From: Novosphingobium chloroacetimidivorans
GTDB lineage: Bacteria; Pseudomonadota; Alphaproteobacteria; Sphingomonadales; Sphingomonadaceae
Direction of reading: 5' to 3'
Assembly: GCF_014204535.1 (NCBI RefSeq)
Contig: NZ_JACHLR010000009.1
Coordinates: 1 to 64,000 of the forward strand
Length of the DNA stretch: 64,000 nucleotides
Part shown: piece after piece, positions 8,224 through 17,432 of the stretch
How positions within the stretch are numbered: position 1 is the first letter of the stretch
How the letters are laid out: each line of letters starts with the position of its first letter
Notes under the pieces: model-generated
Seen by the model: the letters and a program-made list of their open reading frames with translations, nothing else
What the model was told of the DNA's origin: nothing
Database searches by the model: none
Position numbers and translations under genes: made by a program

Positions 8224-9678
8224 TCAGAACCCAAGATCCTCAATCTTGCCATCGAAGTTGCCGCCCAGCAGGTTGTTCGCCTTGGCCAGGTTCTCTTGCG
8301 GCACGCCGGCCAGATAGCCGTCGATGATCCGCTGGTAGTTGCTGATCAGGCCTTCGACATTCTTCGACAGGCGCATGAACTCGAAGCCCTTGGCATGCAC
8401 GCCCTTCTGCTGGAGGGGAATGTTGGCATAGTCCTGCCGCGGGATCGGCGGGAAATCCTGGCTGTCGAACGGCAGCACGATCGGCTCCATGACCGGATCG
8501 GGCTCCTGGCCTTCGGGGAAGAAGGTGAGCGACCATAGCTCGAAGAAGCAGCTCTCCGGCCCGAGCGGCCGGATGCGATAGGCCGACATCGAGCTGAAGT
8601 ACGGCAGCAGGAAGTAGTGCGGGAACAGGAACTCGACCGCATGGATCGGATCGGTCTGCGCCACGGTGCAAAGATCGGGGATCGGCTCGCCCTTGGCCTT
8701 CAGCCGCTCGGTGACCTGGTGCATCACCGTGCCCAGCCACATCATGATCGCCATGTTCTTGTCTTCGGGCAGCCCCTCGGTCGCATTCCGAAGCGTCTTG
8801 GCAATCTCCACCTCCTTGGGGTGGAGCATGCCGGCCATGCCTTCGCTCAACAGTTCCATCGACCGGATCTGCATGTCGATGTTTTCCTGCACCGTCAGGT
8901 TCGGGTCGGCCAGCATAGGTCCGCCGGCCGAGGCCGTCACGCCCTCGGGACGCGCGACCTTGTACATCGTATCGTACATCATCGGCGTGGCGTGTTGCAG
9001 CTGCGGATGCGTCTGCATCACGTGGTAGCCTTCCATGAAGGCCTCCATCGCGATCTTCCAGTTGGCCGGCAGCACCGTGCCGTAGCACCATTCGGCCTTG
9101 AGATGCTGGACGTTGTGCGCTTCCAGCCGATCGGCGACCGGACCCAGGCTCTCCTTGACGGACGGCGCATCATCGTCGTGATTGATCCACACGCAGCCGC
9201 CCCAGACTTCGGCGCGGCACGGGATCAGGTTGATGTCGTCTGCGTCGAGCTGGCGATCGGAGAACAAATGTTTGCCGTAGACCAGCGTGTTCTCGCCATC
9301 CATGTTCCAGCGCCAGCCGTGGAACGGGCAGACGAAGCCGCTCTTGGCGCAGTTGCCATGGGCGACCGCGTGCGAGGCGCCGATGGTGGTGCCCCCGGCG
9401 ATCGGCACGCCGCGGTGGCGGCATGCGTTGTGGAACGCCTTGACGCCGGAAGTCGTCTTGACGACGATGACCGACTTGCCGACGTTCTCGTACTCGATCC
9501 AGTCGCCGATATCCTGCAGCTGCTCCTCGCGGCAGGCCATCTGCCACACGTGCGGCCACAGATGCTCGACCTCCGCATCGTAGAACGCCTGGTCGTAATA
9601 GCGGGGCGCCGGGATCCGCTCGGGATCCTCGATCGGAAAGGGCACGGACCGCAGCCCGCCTTCAGGTGATTTGAGCAC
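8224..9678 (-). CDS. Rieske-type aromatic ring-hydroxylating oxygenase, alpha subunit
   Basis: 484 residues. The Rieske cluster ligands are C86-x-H88 (CRHRG) and C117-x2-H120 (CPFHGW), and the mononuclear iron site is marked by E216, H219 and H224 (FMEGYHVMQTH). This is the catalytic subunit of an oxygenase that needs separate electron carriers. No beta subunit, ferredoxin or reductase gene is adjacent, which suits the alpha-only branch (choline/carnitine or phthalate oxygenase-like). The long C-terminal half fits the family. It is transcribed away from the nitronate monooxygenase gene. The substrate is not evident. Confidence 0.9.
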   Translation of the reverse strand: MLKSPEGGLRSVPFPIEDPERIPAPRYYDQAFYDAEVEHLWPHVWQMACREEQLQDIGDWIEYENVGKSVIVVKTTSGVKAFHNACRHRGVPIAGGTTIGASHAVAHGNCAKSGFVCPFHGWRWNMDGENTLVYGKHLFSDRQLDADDINLIPCRAEVWGGCVWINHDDDAPSVKESLGPVADRLEAHNVQHLKAEWCYGTVLPANWKIAMEAFMEGYHVMQTHPQLQHATPMMYDTMYKVARPEGVTASAGGPMLADPNLTVQENIDMQIRSMELLSEGMAGMLHPKEVEIAKTLRNATEGLPEDKNMAIMMWLGTVMHQVTERLKAKGEPIPDLCTVAQTDPIHAVEFLFPHYFLLPYFSSMSAYRIRPLGPESCFFELWSLTFFPEGQEPDPVMEPIVLPFDSQDFPPIPRQDYANIPLQQKGVHAKGFEFMRLSKNVEGLISNYQRIIDGYLAGVPQENLAKANNLLGGNFDGKIEDLGF

Positions 9679-9900
9679 TCCCGGACCTCATCGTTTGCGA
9701 GTCATGTTTTGCTGGACGACTGTATAGCACGAGTGCCGCGAAACAACGTGTCTTCGCATGGATCATCGCCCCCGCGCTCGCTTCCGACCCGCAGGCATGC
9801 CCGGGGGCGCACCGACCGAGTTCGGGCTTGCAGCAGGGCCATGCTGCGGACAAAGGCTGCCGGACGGCGCGTAACCGTGGCGAGGGAGGCAAGAAGCACA

Positions 9901-10881
9901 ATGGCGTTCAAGACCCGCATCACCGAGCTGCTCGAGATCGAGCATCCGATCGTCCAGGGCGGCATGCAGGGCGTCGGCTATGCCGAACTGGCCAGCGCGG
10001 TGTCGAATGCCGGTGGCCTCGGCACGCTGACCGCCCTCACACAGCCCAGCCCCGAGGCGCTGCGCGAGGAGATCGAGCGCTGCCGGTCGATGACCGACAG
10101 GCCGTTCGCGGTGAACATCACCGTGCTGCCCACGATCCTGCCGCCCGACTACGCCGGCTATGCCCGCGCGGCGATCGACGCCGGCGTGAAGGTGATCGAA
10201 ACCGCCGGAACGCAGCAGGTCCGCGAGATCTGGGAGATGGCGAAGCCGCACGGGATCAAGATCCTGCACAAGTGCACCGCGGTGCGCCATGCACTCTCGG
10301 CCGAGCGCGGGGGATGCGACGTGATCTCGATCGACGGCTTCGAATGTGCCGGGCACCCGGGTGAGGACGATATCCCCGGCCTGATCCTGATCCCCGCCGC
10401 CGCCGACAAGGTGAAGATCCCGCTCCTCGCCAGCGGCGGCATCGGCGACGCGCGCGGCTTCCTGGCCGCACTGGCGCTCGGCGCCGAGGGCGTGAACATG
10501 GGCACCCGTTTCTGCGCCACGCAGGAAGCGCCAATCCATCCCAACGTGAAGGCCAAGTACGTCGAGAACGACGAGCGCGGCACCAACCTCATCTTCCGCA
10601 AGTTCAAGAACACCGCGCGCGTCGGCAAGAACTCGGTCTCGGACAAGGTGGTCGAGATCTCGAACCGGCCGGATGCGACCTTCGAGGACATCCGCCCCTA
10701 CGTCGCGGGTGCGGTGGGGCGCGAGCTGCTGCAGAGTGGCGATCTCGACAAGGGCATTTTCTGGGCCGGCATGGTCCAGGGCCTGATCCACGACATCCCC
10801 ACGTGCCAGGAGCTGATCGACAGTATCATCGGCGGCGCCGAGGCAATCGCGCGCGAGCGCATTGGAGGAATGCTGGTCTAG
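9901..10881 (+). CDS. Nitronate monooxygenase (2-nitropropane dioxygenase family)
   Basis: 326 residues of an FMN-binding TIM barrel that oxidises alkyl nitronates such as propionate-3-nitronate. Seen are IVQGGMQGVGYAELASAVS, AGGLGTL, GFECAGHPGE with the family His at 152, LASGGIGDARG for the FMN phosphate, and GVNMGTRFCAT. The ATG at 9901 is chosen because GAGGGAGG lies about a dozen bases upstream; the open frame extends earlier with no homology. It probably protects against or uses nitro compounds. Some relatives are only annotated oxidoreductases, so the substrate is inferred from family. Confidence 0.9.
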   Translation: MAFKTRITELLEIEHPIVQGGMQGVGYAELASAVSNAGGLGTLTALTQPSPEALREEIERCRSMTDRPFAVNITVLPTILPPDYAGYARAAIDAGVKVIETAGTQQVREIWEMAKPHGIKILHKCTAVRHALSAERGGCDVISIDGFECAGHPGEDDIPGLILIPAAADKVKIPLLASGGIGDARGFLAALALGAEGVNMGTRFCATQEAPIHPNVKAKYVENDERGTNLIFRKFKNTARVGKNSVSDKVVEISNRPDATFEDIRPYVAGAVGRELLQSGDLDKGIFWAGMVQGLIHDIPTCQELIDSIIGGAEAIARERIGGMLV

Positions 10882-10897
10882 AGGCAAGCAGCCCCAT

Positions 10898-10974
10898 CTC
10901 CGTTCGTGTCGAGCGAAGTCGAGACACGCCAGCGCTGTTTGAGCGTGTCTCGACTTCGCTCGACACGAACGGAG
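10898..10974. repeat. Perfect 32-bp inverted repeat between two plus-strand genes
   Basis: The arms 10898-10929 and 10943-10974 are exact reverse complements, with a 13-nt loop. Such a hairpin is very stable in RNA. It lies between the nitronate monooxygenase and crotonase genes and could end the first transcript or protect its 3' end. No U-tract follows. Confidence 0.75.
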
Positions 10975-11013
10975 CTAAGGTCATAGAGCCTTTTCGAGTA
11001 AACAGGAGCCGAA

Positions 11014-11796
11014 ATGACCTACCAGCACATCCTGTTCACCATCGAGGACGGCGTCGCGCGGCTCTCGCTGAACGACCCCAAGACCATGAACGGCGTGACC
11101 GAAGCGATGGGGACCGAAATGGTCGACGCGCTCGACATCGCTGCGGCGCAAGCGCGCGCAGTGCTGATCACCGGTGAGGGCAAAGGCTTCTGCTCGGGCG
11201 CGAACCTCTCGGCCGCGCAGGACATGCTGGCCGATCCGCGCCGCGATATCGGCGGCCAGCTCGACCGCGTGTTCAACCCGGTGCAGTTGGCGATCAAGCG
11301 CATGGAGCAGCCGGTGATCACTGCCATTCGCGGCCCCGCTGCCGGCTATGGCGCAGGCCTGGCCGCAGCGGGCGACGTGGTGCTGATGAGCGACAACGCC
11401 TTCTTCTTCTGCGCCTTCGCCCATGTCGGGCTGGTGCCGGATGGGGGCGCGACCTGGCTGCTTGCCAAGGCGGTCGGCCGGGTGCGGGCGATGCGCATGA
11501 TGCTGCTGGGAGAGAAGATCGACGCGCAGACCGCGCTCGATTGGGGCCTCGCGACCAATGTCGTGCCGGACGATCAGCTCGATGCCGAGGCGATGAAGCT
11601 GGCGCGGCAGCTCGCGAACGGGCCCAAGTCGCTCGGGCTAATCAAGCGCATGGCGTGGGATGCACTCGATTGCGATTACGAGACCGCATTGCAGGCCGAA
11701 CGCCGCGGCCAGCGCGATGCGGGCCGGACGGAGGACTTCCTGGAGGGCGTCGCCGCGTTCGTCGAAAAGCGCAAGCCGAGCTTCAAGGGGCGGTAG
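11014..11796 (+). CDS. Enoyl-CoA hydratase/isomerase family protein, PaaG-like
   Basis: 260 residues of the crotonase fold. The oxyanion-hole segments are FCSGANLS (59-66) and RGPAAGYGAGLA (106-117). The two glutamates used by true enoyl-CoA hydratases are missing: by alignment to rat crotonase their places hold Phe135 and Arg161. Asp143 in VPDGGA is kept, as in PaaG-type isomerases, so a double-bond isomerase fits better than a hydratase. The start has AGGAG upstream. It follows the nitronate monooxygenase gene after a strong hairpin. The substrate is unknown. Confidence 0.85.
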   Translation: MTYQHILFTIEDGVARLSLNDPKTMNGVTEAMGTEMVDALDIAAAQARAVLITGEGKGFCSGANLSAAQDMLADPRRDIGGQLDRVFNPVQLAIKRMEQPVITAIRGPAAGYGAGLAAAGDVVLMSDNAFFFCAFAHVGLVPDGGATWLLAKAVGRVRAMRMMLLGEKIDAQTALDWGLATNVVPDDQLDAEAMKLARQLANGPKSLGLIKRMAWDALDCDYETALQAERRGQRDAGRTEDFLEGVAAFVEKRKPSFKGR

Positions 11797-11803
11797 TTCC
11801 CTA

Positions 11804-11976
11804 CCTTCCCCCGGGTCGGGGGAAGGATACGAAGCCTTGGTCGCGCAGCGGCCTAGGCGAAGTTGGATGGGGGGCCATGGCTATCGTGCGCGCGAGAGGC
11901 CCTTACCCCCACCCCACTTCGGCTAGGCGGCAAGCCGCCAAGCCTGCGTAACCCTCCCCCGACCCGGGGGAGGGAG
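11804..11976. repeat. Compound intergenic inverted repeat, second copy
   Basis: It is built like the element at 7073-7240: CCTTCCCCCGGGTCGGGGGAAGG at the left, GAAGTTGGATGGGGG inside, and CCCTCCCCCGACCCGGGGGAGGG at the right. It lies between the convergent crotonase gene and the gene at 11982. Confidence 0.6.
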
Positions 11977-11981
11977 TAGCG

Positions 11982-12452
11982 CTACTCCCCGCAGTCCAGC
12001 GATAGTGCAGCAGTCTTCACCTGCATGCGGAACCGCGCATGGAAGGTCAGCTTGCCCGCACAGCCTACATCGCGCAGCCACAGCGCGTTGTGCAACGCGC
12101 CCTGATACGGCACCAGCAGGTTCGTGATCGTCCGCTTGGCCAGCGTCTTGCCGGCCTTGTCGGTCACCCAGATCTCGAGCGGATCGTCCACCGATTGCTC
12201 GTCGACACCGCTGCCGGTGAGCTTCACATCGACCAGCAAATCCGACGCCGCATCGTCGACCGGCCCTTCGCCGATCACCGTGTTCCAGCCGACGAACGGC
12301 TCCTTGCGCGCGAGGAGATCGTCCGACAGCTTGCCACTGGTCTGGTAGAACAGCCGAGCCTCGATCCCGCCGATGCGGACGGGCCTGGCAGGTGGCCCAG
12401 CCGCGCTGGCGGAGGCAAATAGCCCCAGCGCCAGCGCGGCGAGCACTCGCAT
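11982..12452 (-). CDS. Small secreted protein after sdhA, unknown function
   Basis: 156 residues with a signal peptide ([17 protein letters not shown]). The mature part has two Cys (DVGCAGKL and SLDCGE), probably one disulfide, and reads like a small beta-rich domain. Its ATG overlaps the sdhA stop codon by one base (TGATG), so it is translationally coupled to sdhA. No family is recognised. The position suggests a sphingomonad-specific companion of the sdh operon, where sdhB would be expected to follow. Confidence 0.75.
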   Translation of the reverse strand: MRVLAALALGLFASASAAGPPARPVRIGGIEARLFYQTSGKLSDDLLARKEPFVGWNTVIGEGPVDDAASDLLVDVKLTGSGVDEQSVDDPLEIWVTDKAGKTLAKRTITNLLVPYQGALHNALWLRDVGCAGKLTFHARFRMQVKTAALSLDCGE

Positions 12453-14275
12453 CAGTATACGCGGGCCTTGGGCTTGATGTACTCGACGTCGTCGGTCAGC
12501 GTGTATTCGTGGACCGGACGGTAGTCGAGGCGGACTGCGCCGCCCTTGCCGCCCCAGCCATCGAACCAGGCGGCGGTGTGCTTCATCCAGTTGGCGTCGT
12601 CGCGGTTGGGGAAGTCCTCGTGCGCGTGGGCGCCGCGGCTTTCCTTGCGGTTGTGCGCGCCGTGCATGGTGACGGTCGCCTGGCTGATCAGGTTGTCGAG
12701 CTCCATGGTCTCGACCAGGTCCGAGTTCCAGATCAGGCCGCGATCGGAGACGTGGACGTCTTCCATGCGCTTGTAGGTGGCGGCGAGCTTGTCCTTGCCC
12801 TCGGCCATCAGCTCGTCGTTGCGGAACACCGCCGCGTGCTGCGACATGGTGCGCTGCATCTCGGCGCGGATCTGCGCCGTCGGCGAGCCGCCCTTGGCGT
12901 TGCGGAAGTGGTCGAGGCGGGTGAGCGCCAGGTCGGCCGAGTCCTTGGGCAGTTCCTCAAAGGCTTCGCCCGGCTTGATGTTGTCCTTGAGGTAGAGGCC
13001 GGTCGCGCGGCCGAACACCACGAGGTCGATCAGCGAGTTCGAGCCGAGGCGGTTGGCGCCGTGCACCGAGACGCATGCCGCCTCGCCCACCGCGAACAGG
13101 CCCTCGACCGGTGTCTCCGGGTTGCCGTCCGGACCGATCGTCATCACGCGGCCGTTAAAGTCGCACGGGATGCCGCCCATGTTGTAGTGCACGGTTGGCA
13201 CGACGGGCAGCGGCTGGCGGGTCAGATCGACGCCGGCGAAGATCTTGCCGCTCTCGGTGATGCCCGGCAGACGCTCGGCCAGCACTTCGGGCGCGATATG
13301 ATCGAGGTGGAGGAAGATGTGGTCCTTGTTCGGACCCACGCCGCGGCCTTCGCGGATTTCCAGCGCCATCGAGCGGCTGACGACGTCGCGGCTGGCGAGG
13401 TCCTTGGCCGAGGGAGCGTAGCGCTCCATGAAGCGCTCGCCTTCGGAGTTGGTCAGGTACCCGCCCTCGCCACGCGCACCCTCGGTGATGAGAACGCCCG
13501 CGCCGTAGATGCCGGTCGGGTGGAACTGCACGAACTCCATGTCCTGCAGCGGCAGGCCGGCGCGCAGCACCATGCCGCCGCCATCGCCGGTGCAGGTGTG
13601 GGCCGAAGTGGCGGTGAAATAGCAGCGGCCATAGCCACCGGTCGCCAGCACCACGGCCTTGGCGCGGAAGCGATGGATGGTGCCATCGTCCATGCACAGC
13701 GCGATCACGCCGACGCACTTGCCATTGTCCATGATCAGGTCGATGGCGAAGTATTCGATGAAGAAGTCCGCCGCGTACTTCAGGCTCTGCTGGTACAGCG
13801 CGTGGAGCATGGCGTGACCGGTACGGTCGGCTGCGGCGCACGTGCGCTGGACCGGCGGGCCCTCGCCCATGTTCTGCATGTGGCCGCCGAACGGGCGCTG
13901 GTAGATCGTACCGTCGGCATTGCGGCTGAAGGGCACGCCGGCGTGCTCCAGCTCGTAGACCGCGGCAGGCGCCTCGCGCACCATGTACTCGATCGCGTCC
14001 TGGTCGCCCAGCCAGTCCGACCCCTTGACGGTGTCGTACATGTGCCAGGTCCAGTGATCCGGCGTGTTGTTCTTGAGGCTGGCGGCGATGCCGCCCTGCG
14101 CCGCGACGGTGTGCGAGCGAGTGGGGAACACCTTGGTGATGCACGCGGTCTTCAGCCCGGCCTCGGCCGAGCCCATGGTGGCGCGCAGGCCCGAACCGCC
14201 GGCACCGACGACGACGGTGTCGTAGGTGTGGTCGATGATCTTGTAGGCGGGCTGGGTGGTGGAAGCAGTAGCCAT
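12452..14275 (-). CDS. sdhA: Succinate dehydrogenase flavoprotein subunit
   Basis: 607 residues, normal for SdhA, which oxidises succinate to fumarate in the TCA cycle as part of membrane complex II. The FAD-binding [12 protein letters not shown] begins at residue 21, and His55 in [10 protein letters not shown] is the residue that carries covalent [14 protein letters not shown] and the C-terminal YRPVHEYTL are also present. The ATG at 14275 has GGGAGG 8 nt upstream and lies one base after the sdhD stop. Order is sdhC-sdhD-sdhA then a small secreted protein; no sdhB is found in the window. Confidence 0.97.
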   Translation of the reverse strand: MATASTTQPAYKIIDHTYDTVVVGAGGSGLRATMGSAEAGLKTACITKVFPTRSHTVAAQGGIAASLKNNTPDHWTWHMYDTVKGSDWLGDQDAIEYMVREAPAAVYELEHAGVPFSRNADGTIYQRPFGGHMQNMGEGPPVQRTCAAADRTGHAMLHALYQQSLKYAADFFIEYFAIDLIMDNGKCVGVIALCMDDGTIHRFRAKAVVLATGGYGRCYFTATSAHTCTGDGGGMVLRAGLPLQDMEFVQFHPTGIYGAGVLITEGARGEGGYLTNSEGERFMERYAPSAKDLASRDVVSRSMALEIREGRGVGPNKDHIFLHLDHIAPEVLAERLPGITESGKIFAGVDLTRQPLPVVPTVHYNMGGIPCDFNGRVMTIGPDGNPETPVEGLFAVGEAACVSVHGANRLGSNSLIDLVVFGRATGLYLKDNIKPGEAFEELPKDSADLALTRLDHFRNAKGGSPTAQIRAEMQRTMSQHAAVFRNDELMAEGKDKLAATYKRMEDVHVSDRGLIWNSDLVETMELDNLISQATVTMHGAHNRKESRGAHAHEDFPNRDDANWMKHTAAWFDGWGGKGGAVRLDYRPVHEYTLTDDVEYIKPKARVY

Positions 14276-14276
14276 C

Positions 14277-14660
14277 TTATGCGCCTCCCAGCGCAAGGCG
14301 GATGACGCAGAACAGGCCGAACGCGGCCGCTGCGAAGCAAACGAGGTTGAGGGCGATGAGCGAGGCGAACTTGTTGCCTTCCTCATGCACGTAGTCTTCG
14401 ATCACCACGCGCAAGCCCTGCTGCGCATGCCAGACGTTGACGACGATGAAGAGCGCCAGCGCCGTGGCCGCGAGCGGCGAGGCCAGCCACTCACGCAAGG
14501 CGGCATAGCCGAAGTTCGGCAGCATCAGCAGCGAGGCGCCGAACCACAGTGTCAGCAGCAGGCTGCCCACCGAGGTGTAGCGGAATGACAGCCAGTGATG
14601 CGCGCCGTTGTGTGCCGAGCCCTTGCCGCGCACGCGGCCGATGGAAGTTCCGTTGCCCAT
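14277..14660 (-). CDS. sdhD: Succinate dehydrogenase membrane anchor subunit
   Basis: 127 residues with three hydrophobic helices (about 24-48, 60-80, 98-122). It anchors SdhAB and helps bind haem b and quinone. [12 protein letters not shown] near the start and [18 protein letters not shown], with the expected His and Asp, mark the family. GGAAGG precedes the start. It begins 13 nt after sdhC and ends 1 nt before sdhA. Confidence 0.92.
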   Translation of the reverse strand: MGNGTSIGRVRGKGSAHNGAHHWLSFRYTSVGSLLLTLWFGASLLMLPNFGYAALREWLASPLAATALALFIVVNVWHAQQGLRVVIEDYVHEEGNKFASLIALNLVCFAAAAFGLFCVIRLALGGA

Positions 14661-14673
14661 GTCTTGTCCTTCC

Positions 14674-15102
14674 TCAGCGCAGCAGCAGCGCGGCCCAGAA
14701 CACCGCGGTCAGGATCACGCCCAGCGCGGTGCAGATGGTGGCCCAGCGCTTGTTCGTGTCCAGCTCGTAGCCGGCGCCGGTATCGAGCACGAAGTGGCGG
14801 ATGCCGGTAATGCCATGCGCGATCACCGAATAGCTGATGCCCAAGAGGATCAGGATGCCGAGCGGCGAATCCGCCAGGTCGACGAACTTCGCGTATGCCG
14901 CGGGTCCTGCGACGAGCGCGCCCAGCCACCAAAGCAACACGAAGATCCCCACGCTCGCGGCGATGCCGGTGGCGCGGTGGAGGATCGAGGACAGCATCCC
15001 CGGGCCCCAGCGCCAGATCTGCAGGTGCGGTGAGAGCGGACGGTTCCTGGTCCCGGCTTGCTGAGCCATGCTTGATCGAGTCCCCTGTGTCATGGGTGTC
15101 AT
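14674..15102 (-). CDS. sdhC: Succinate dehydrogenase cytochrome b556 subunit
   Basis: Up to 142 residues with three transmembrane helices. RPLSPHLQIWRW and SSILHRATGI (Ser39, Arg43, quinone site) are the SdhC signature, and His96 in HGITGIRHF is the likely haem ligand. The start is uncertain: 15102 has no clear ribosome site, and the ATG at 15069 (12th codon) fits other SdhC proteins better. First gene of sdhCDA. Confidence 0.92.
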   Translation of the reverse strand: MTPMTQGTRSSMAQQAGTRNRPLSPHLQIWRWGPGMLSSILHRATGIAASVGIFVLLWWLGALVAGPAAYAKFVDLADSPLGILILLGISYSVIAHGITGIRHFVLDTGAGYELDTNKRWATICTALGVILTAVFWAALLLR

Positions 15103-15272
15103 GCCTTAGGGCTTCACCGGCCCTTATTGCCCCTCCCCTTAGCCGAATTGCTGCACTGCGCAAGGCTTGCGGACGCGGATTGCGGTCGGGTCCGGCCGCC
15201 ACTCTGGCCAATGCCGATGGGCGGCCCTAAGGGGCAGGAAACGCACCCCGAAGACAACGATAAAGAAGACAC

Positions 15273-16184
15273 GTGAGTCGCACCCACAAGATGACCCTGC
15301 TCGCAGGCCGGCATGCCGTCGAGGCGGCGTTGGTCGCGCACGAGGACCGCGCGGACTGGGATGCCGAGATCGTCCTGGCCGGCACCGAGATCGCGGAGAA
15401 CCGTCCCGACGACTGGAAACTCGAGGCATGGCTGCCGCGCGAGCCCTCCGATGAGGACCGCGCCGCAGTACTCGGGCTGTTCGCCGGCACCAAACCCGAA
15501 CTGACCATCGAGCAGCTCGAGGACGAGGACTGGGTCGCCGTCAGCCAGTCCGACCTGGAGCCGATCCGCGCCGGTCGCTTCGTGGTCCGCACGCCCGAAC
15601 ACCCGGCGCAAGAGGTGCCAGGGACAGTCGAGTTCGTGATCCCCGCCAGCCAGGCCTTCGGCACCGGCCATCACGAGACGACCGCCGGCTGCCTCGCCAT
15701 GCTCGACGCGATGAAGCAGCGCGGCGTGGTTGTGCGCAACCATCTCGACGTCGGCACCGGCACCGGGCTGCTCGCGTTCGCGGCGATGGCGCTCTGGCCG
15801 CGCGCCAGTGCGACCGCGAGCGACATCGACGCGGTCTGCGCGGACGTGGTGGACGACAACGCGGCGGCCAACGGCATACCGCTTGGCGCCCGGCCGGGCG
15901 CGCTGGTGATGACGGTGGCGGACGGCCTCGACCATCCGCTGATCGCGGCGCGAGGGCCTTATGACCTGGTCATGGCCAACATCCTCGCCGGCCCGTTGGT
16001 CGAGCTTGCGCCGGACTTCGGCAAGGCCCTGGTGCCCGGCGGGAACCTGCTCCTCGCCGGTCTGCTGAGCACGCAGGAAGCCGCCGTGCGTGCCGCCTGC
16101 CGCCGCGCCGGACTGCGGCTTGCCGCGCGCATCGTCTCGGGCGACTGGTCGATCCTGTGGCTGCGACGCCGGCACAGCGCCTGA
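15273..16184 (+). CDS. prmA: Ribosomal protein L11 methyltransferase
   Basis: 303 residues. PrmA trimethylates ribosomal protein L11 using S-adenosylmethionine. FGTGHHETT, LDVGTGTGLLAFAA (SAM motif I) and MANILAGPL (catalytic NxL-type motif) are all present in order. The frame opens with GTG at 15273; an ATG at 15291 is an alternative. It is divergent from sdhC, and the next gene overlaps its end. Confidence 0.93.
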   Translation: MSRTHKMTLLAGRHAVEAALVAHEDRADWDAEIVLAGTEIAENRPDDWKLEAWLPREPSDEDRAAVLGLFAGTKPELTIEQLEDEDWVAVSQSDLEPIRAGRFVVRTPEHPAQEVPGTVEFVIPASQAFGTGHHETTAGCLAMLDAMKQRGVVVRNHLDVGTGTGLLAFAAMALWPRASATASDIDAVCADVVDDNAAANGIPLGARPGALVMTVADGLDHPLIAARGPYDLVMANILAGPLVELAPDFGKALVPGGNLLLAGLLSTQEAAVRAACRRAGLRLAARIVSGDWSILWLRRRHSA

Positions 16185-16918
16185 TCCGGCGCGCCGCCCA
16201 CTGGCTCGGCTGGGCGATCGCCGGGCTTGCGCTCGCGGTCGTGCTCTATCTGTTGGCGGCCTGGCTCGGCTCGTCGATCCCGCGCAACGGCGACTGGCGG
16301 GAGCCGACATCAGGTGGAGTGTTGATTGGCGTCGAAACCAACGGCGTGCACACCGCCCTCGTGCTGCCGCTGGTCACCCCCGCCAAGGATTGGCGGCGCG
16401 ACTTCCCGCTATCGGACGTGGCACGGCCCGATCGGCCCTATACGCACGTCTCGATCAGTTGGGGCGAGCGCGCGGTGTTTCTCGATACGCCGACGTGGTG
16501 GGACTTGAAGCCAAGCACCGTGCTTCGCGTGCTCACTCGCGGTGGCGACGGGTTGGCGCACATCGCCTTCTATGCGCGCCCGGCCGCGTCGGAGGAGCTG
16601 CGCCCGATTCGCCTCTCCGCTAACCAGTATGCGCGGCTGGTCGCATCGATCGAGGCACAGTTGCCGCGTTCCCGACCGATGCGGCGCCACGCGGGCTATG
16701 GTGCGTCGGATGTGTTCTACGAAGTCGGCGGCCGGTACACGGCCGTTAACACTTGCAACCAGTGGACCGGCAATCGGCTGGCGGATGCTGGCGTGCGGAT
16801 CGGTCGTTGGACCCCGCTCGCCAGCGGCGTGATGAAGTGGGCCGCGCGGCCTGCCCTACCCGACGCGCTGGTCGCCGATCGCGCCGTCAGCGGCACGGCT
16901 CGAGCACGATGGCCTTGA
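16157..16918 (+). CDS. DUF2459 (TIGR02117) family membrane-anchored protein
   Basis: About 253 residues. A single N-terminal membrane helix (residues 15-38) is followed by a periplasmic domain. HTALVLPL, HVSISWGERAVFLDTPTW and NTCNQWT are the signature of the uncharacterised DUF2459/TIGR02117 family. The family's Cys in NTCNQW suggests a papain-like or NlpC-like catalytic centre, but no activity is established as far as I know. It starts with GTG and overlaps the 3' end of prmA by 28 nt, so the two are probably cotranscribed. Confidence 0.82.
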   Translation: MAATPAQRLIRRAAHWLGWAIAGLALAVVLYLLAAWLGSSIPRNGDWREPTSGGVLIGVETNGVHTALVLPLVTPAKDWRRDFPLSDVARPDRPYTHVSISWGERAVFLDTPTWWDLKPSTVLRVLTRGGDGLAHIAFYARPAASEELRPIRLSANQYARLVASIEAQLPRSRPMRRHAGYGASDVFYEVGGRYTAVNTCNQWTGNRLADAGVRIGRWTPLASGVMKWAARPALPDALVADRAVSGTARARWP

Positions 16919-17216
16919 CCTGCACCGAGTGACTGGCGAGCTCGGCCAGGCTGCCGGCGTCGAGCGGCTGGTCGAAGGCGAAGCCGATCCGGTCCTCCAC
17001 GATCCACCGGACGACGCCGCTTACCGCCGGGTTCGAGCTCAGCAGGCACCTCAGTCGACATCCCGACTTGGGTGTCGGTCCCGTGGTGACGAACTGACAA
17101 CCGTCTTCCGTGACATGGCGCGCTATGCCGTGGAGCGTGCCGGCCGCGTCTCCACGTGTCGCCGCCTCGCCGACGGGAGTCGGTCTTCGCGGGAAGTGGT
17201 GGGTGGCGACGGTCAT
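16887..17216 (-). CDS. Small PilZ-like domain protein
   Basis: 109 residues from the ATG at 17216, chosen for AAGGAA about 9 nt upstream; an ATG at 17267 would add 17 residues. The C-terminal half (GCRLRCLL, SGVVRWIVEDRIGFAFDQPL) matches the end of the PilZ fold as found in sphingomonad proteins. The Arg-rich c-di-GMP motif near the start is not clear (PRRPTPVGEAATRGD), so binding is uncertain. It is convergent with and overlaps the DUF2459 gene by 32 nt, and is divergent from sciP, a cell-cycle gene. Confidence 0.65.
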   Translation of the reverse strand: MTVATHHFPRRPTPVGEAATRGDAAGTLHGIARHVTEDGCQFVTTGPTPKSGCRLRCLLSSNPAVSGVVRWIVEDRIGFAFDQPLDAGSLAELASHSVQVKAIVLEPCR

Positions 17217-17340
17217 CGATTGCGGTTCCTTGCTGCGGAAACCGGTAATTAGGACAGGTAAACGCATCGTTTACATCTTGGCGGCTTTCCACAGCAATCG
17301 CTGCCCGCAGAAATCAGCCGAAAACCGTAAAGACAGTAAA

Positions 17341-17374
17341 CGTGCGTTAACTGTGTGAAACAAGCGCACGTTAA
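17341..17374. promoter_or_regulatory. Repeated TTAAC motif with inverted arms upstream of sciP
   Basis: CGTGCG-TTAAC at 17341-17351 and CGCACG-TTAAC at 17365-17375 lie between the PilZ-like gene and sciP. CtrA of alphaproteobacteria binds TTAA half-sites. The spacing of 24 nt between halves is not the classical N7, so these may be two half-sites rather than one full box. Confidence 0.4.
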
Positions 17375-17432
17375 CCTTTTCAGCCAATTCTATGCGGGAT
17401 TTCCAGGGGGCTGGATCTGAGGCTGAAGAGGC

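Noticed and set aside
12392-14305. A 637-codon open frame opposite sdhA
   Set aside because: Shadow of sdhA; composition bias and no motif.
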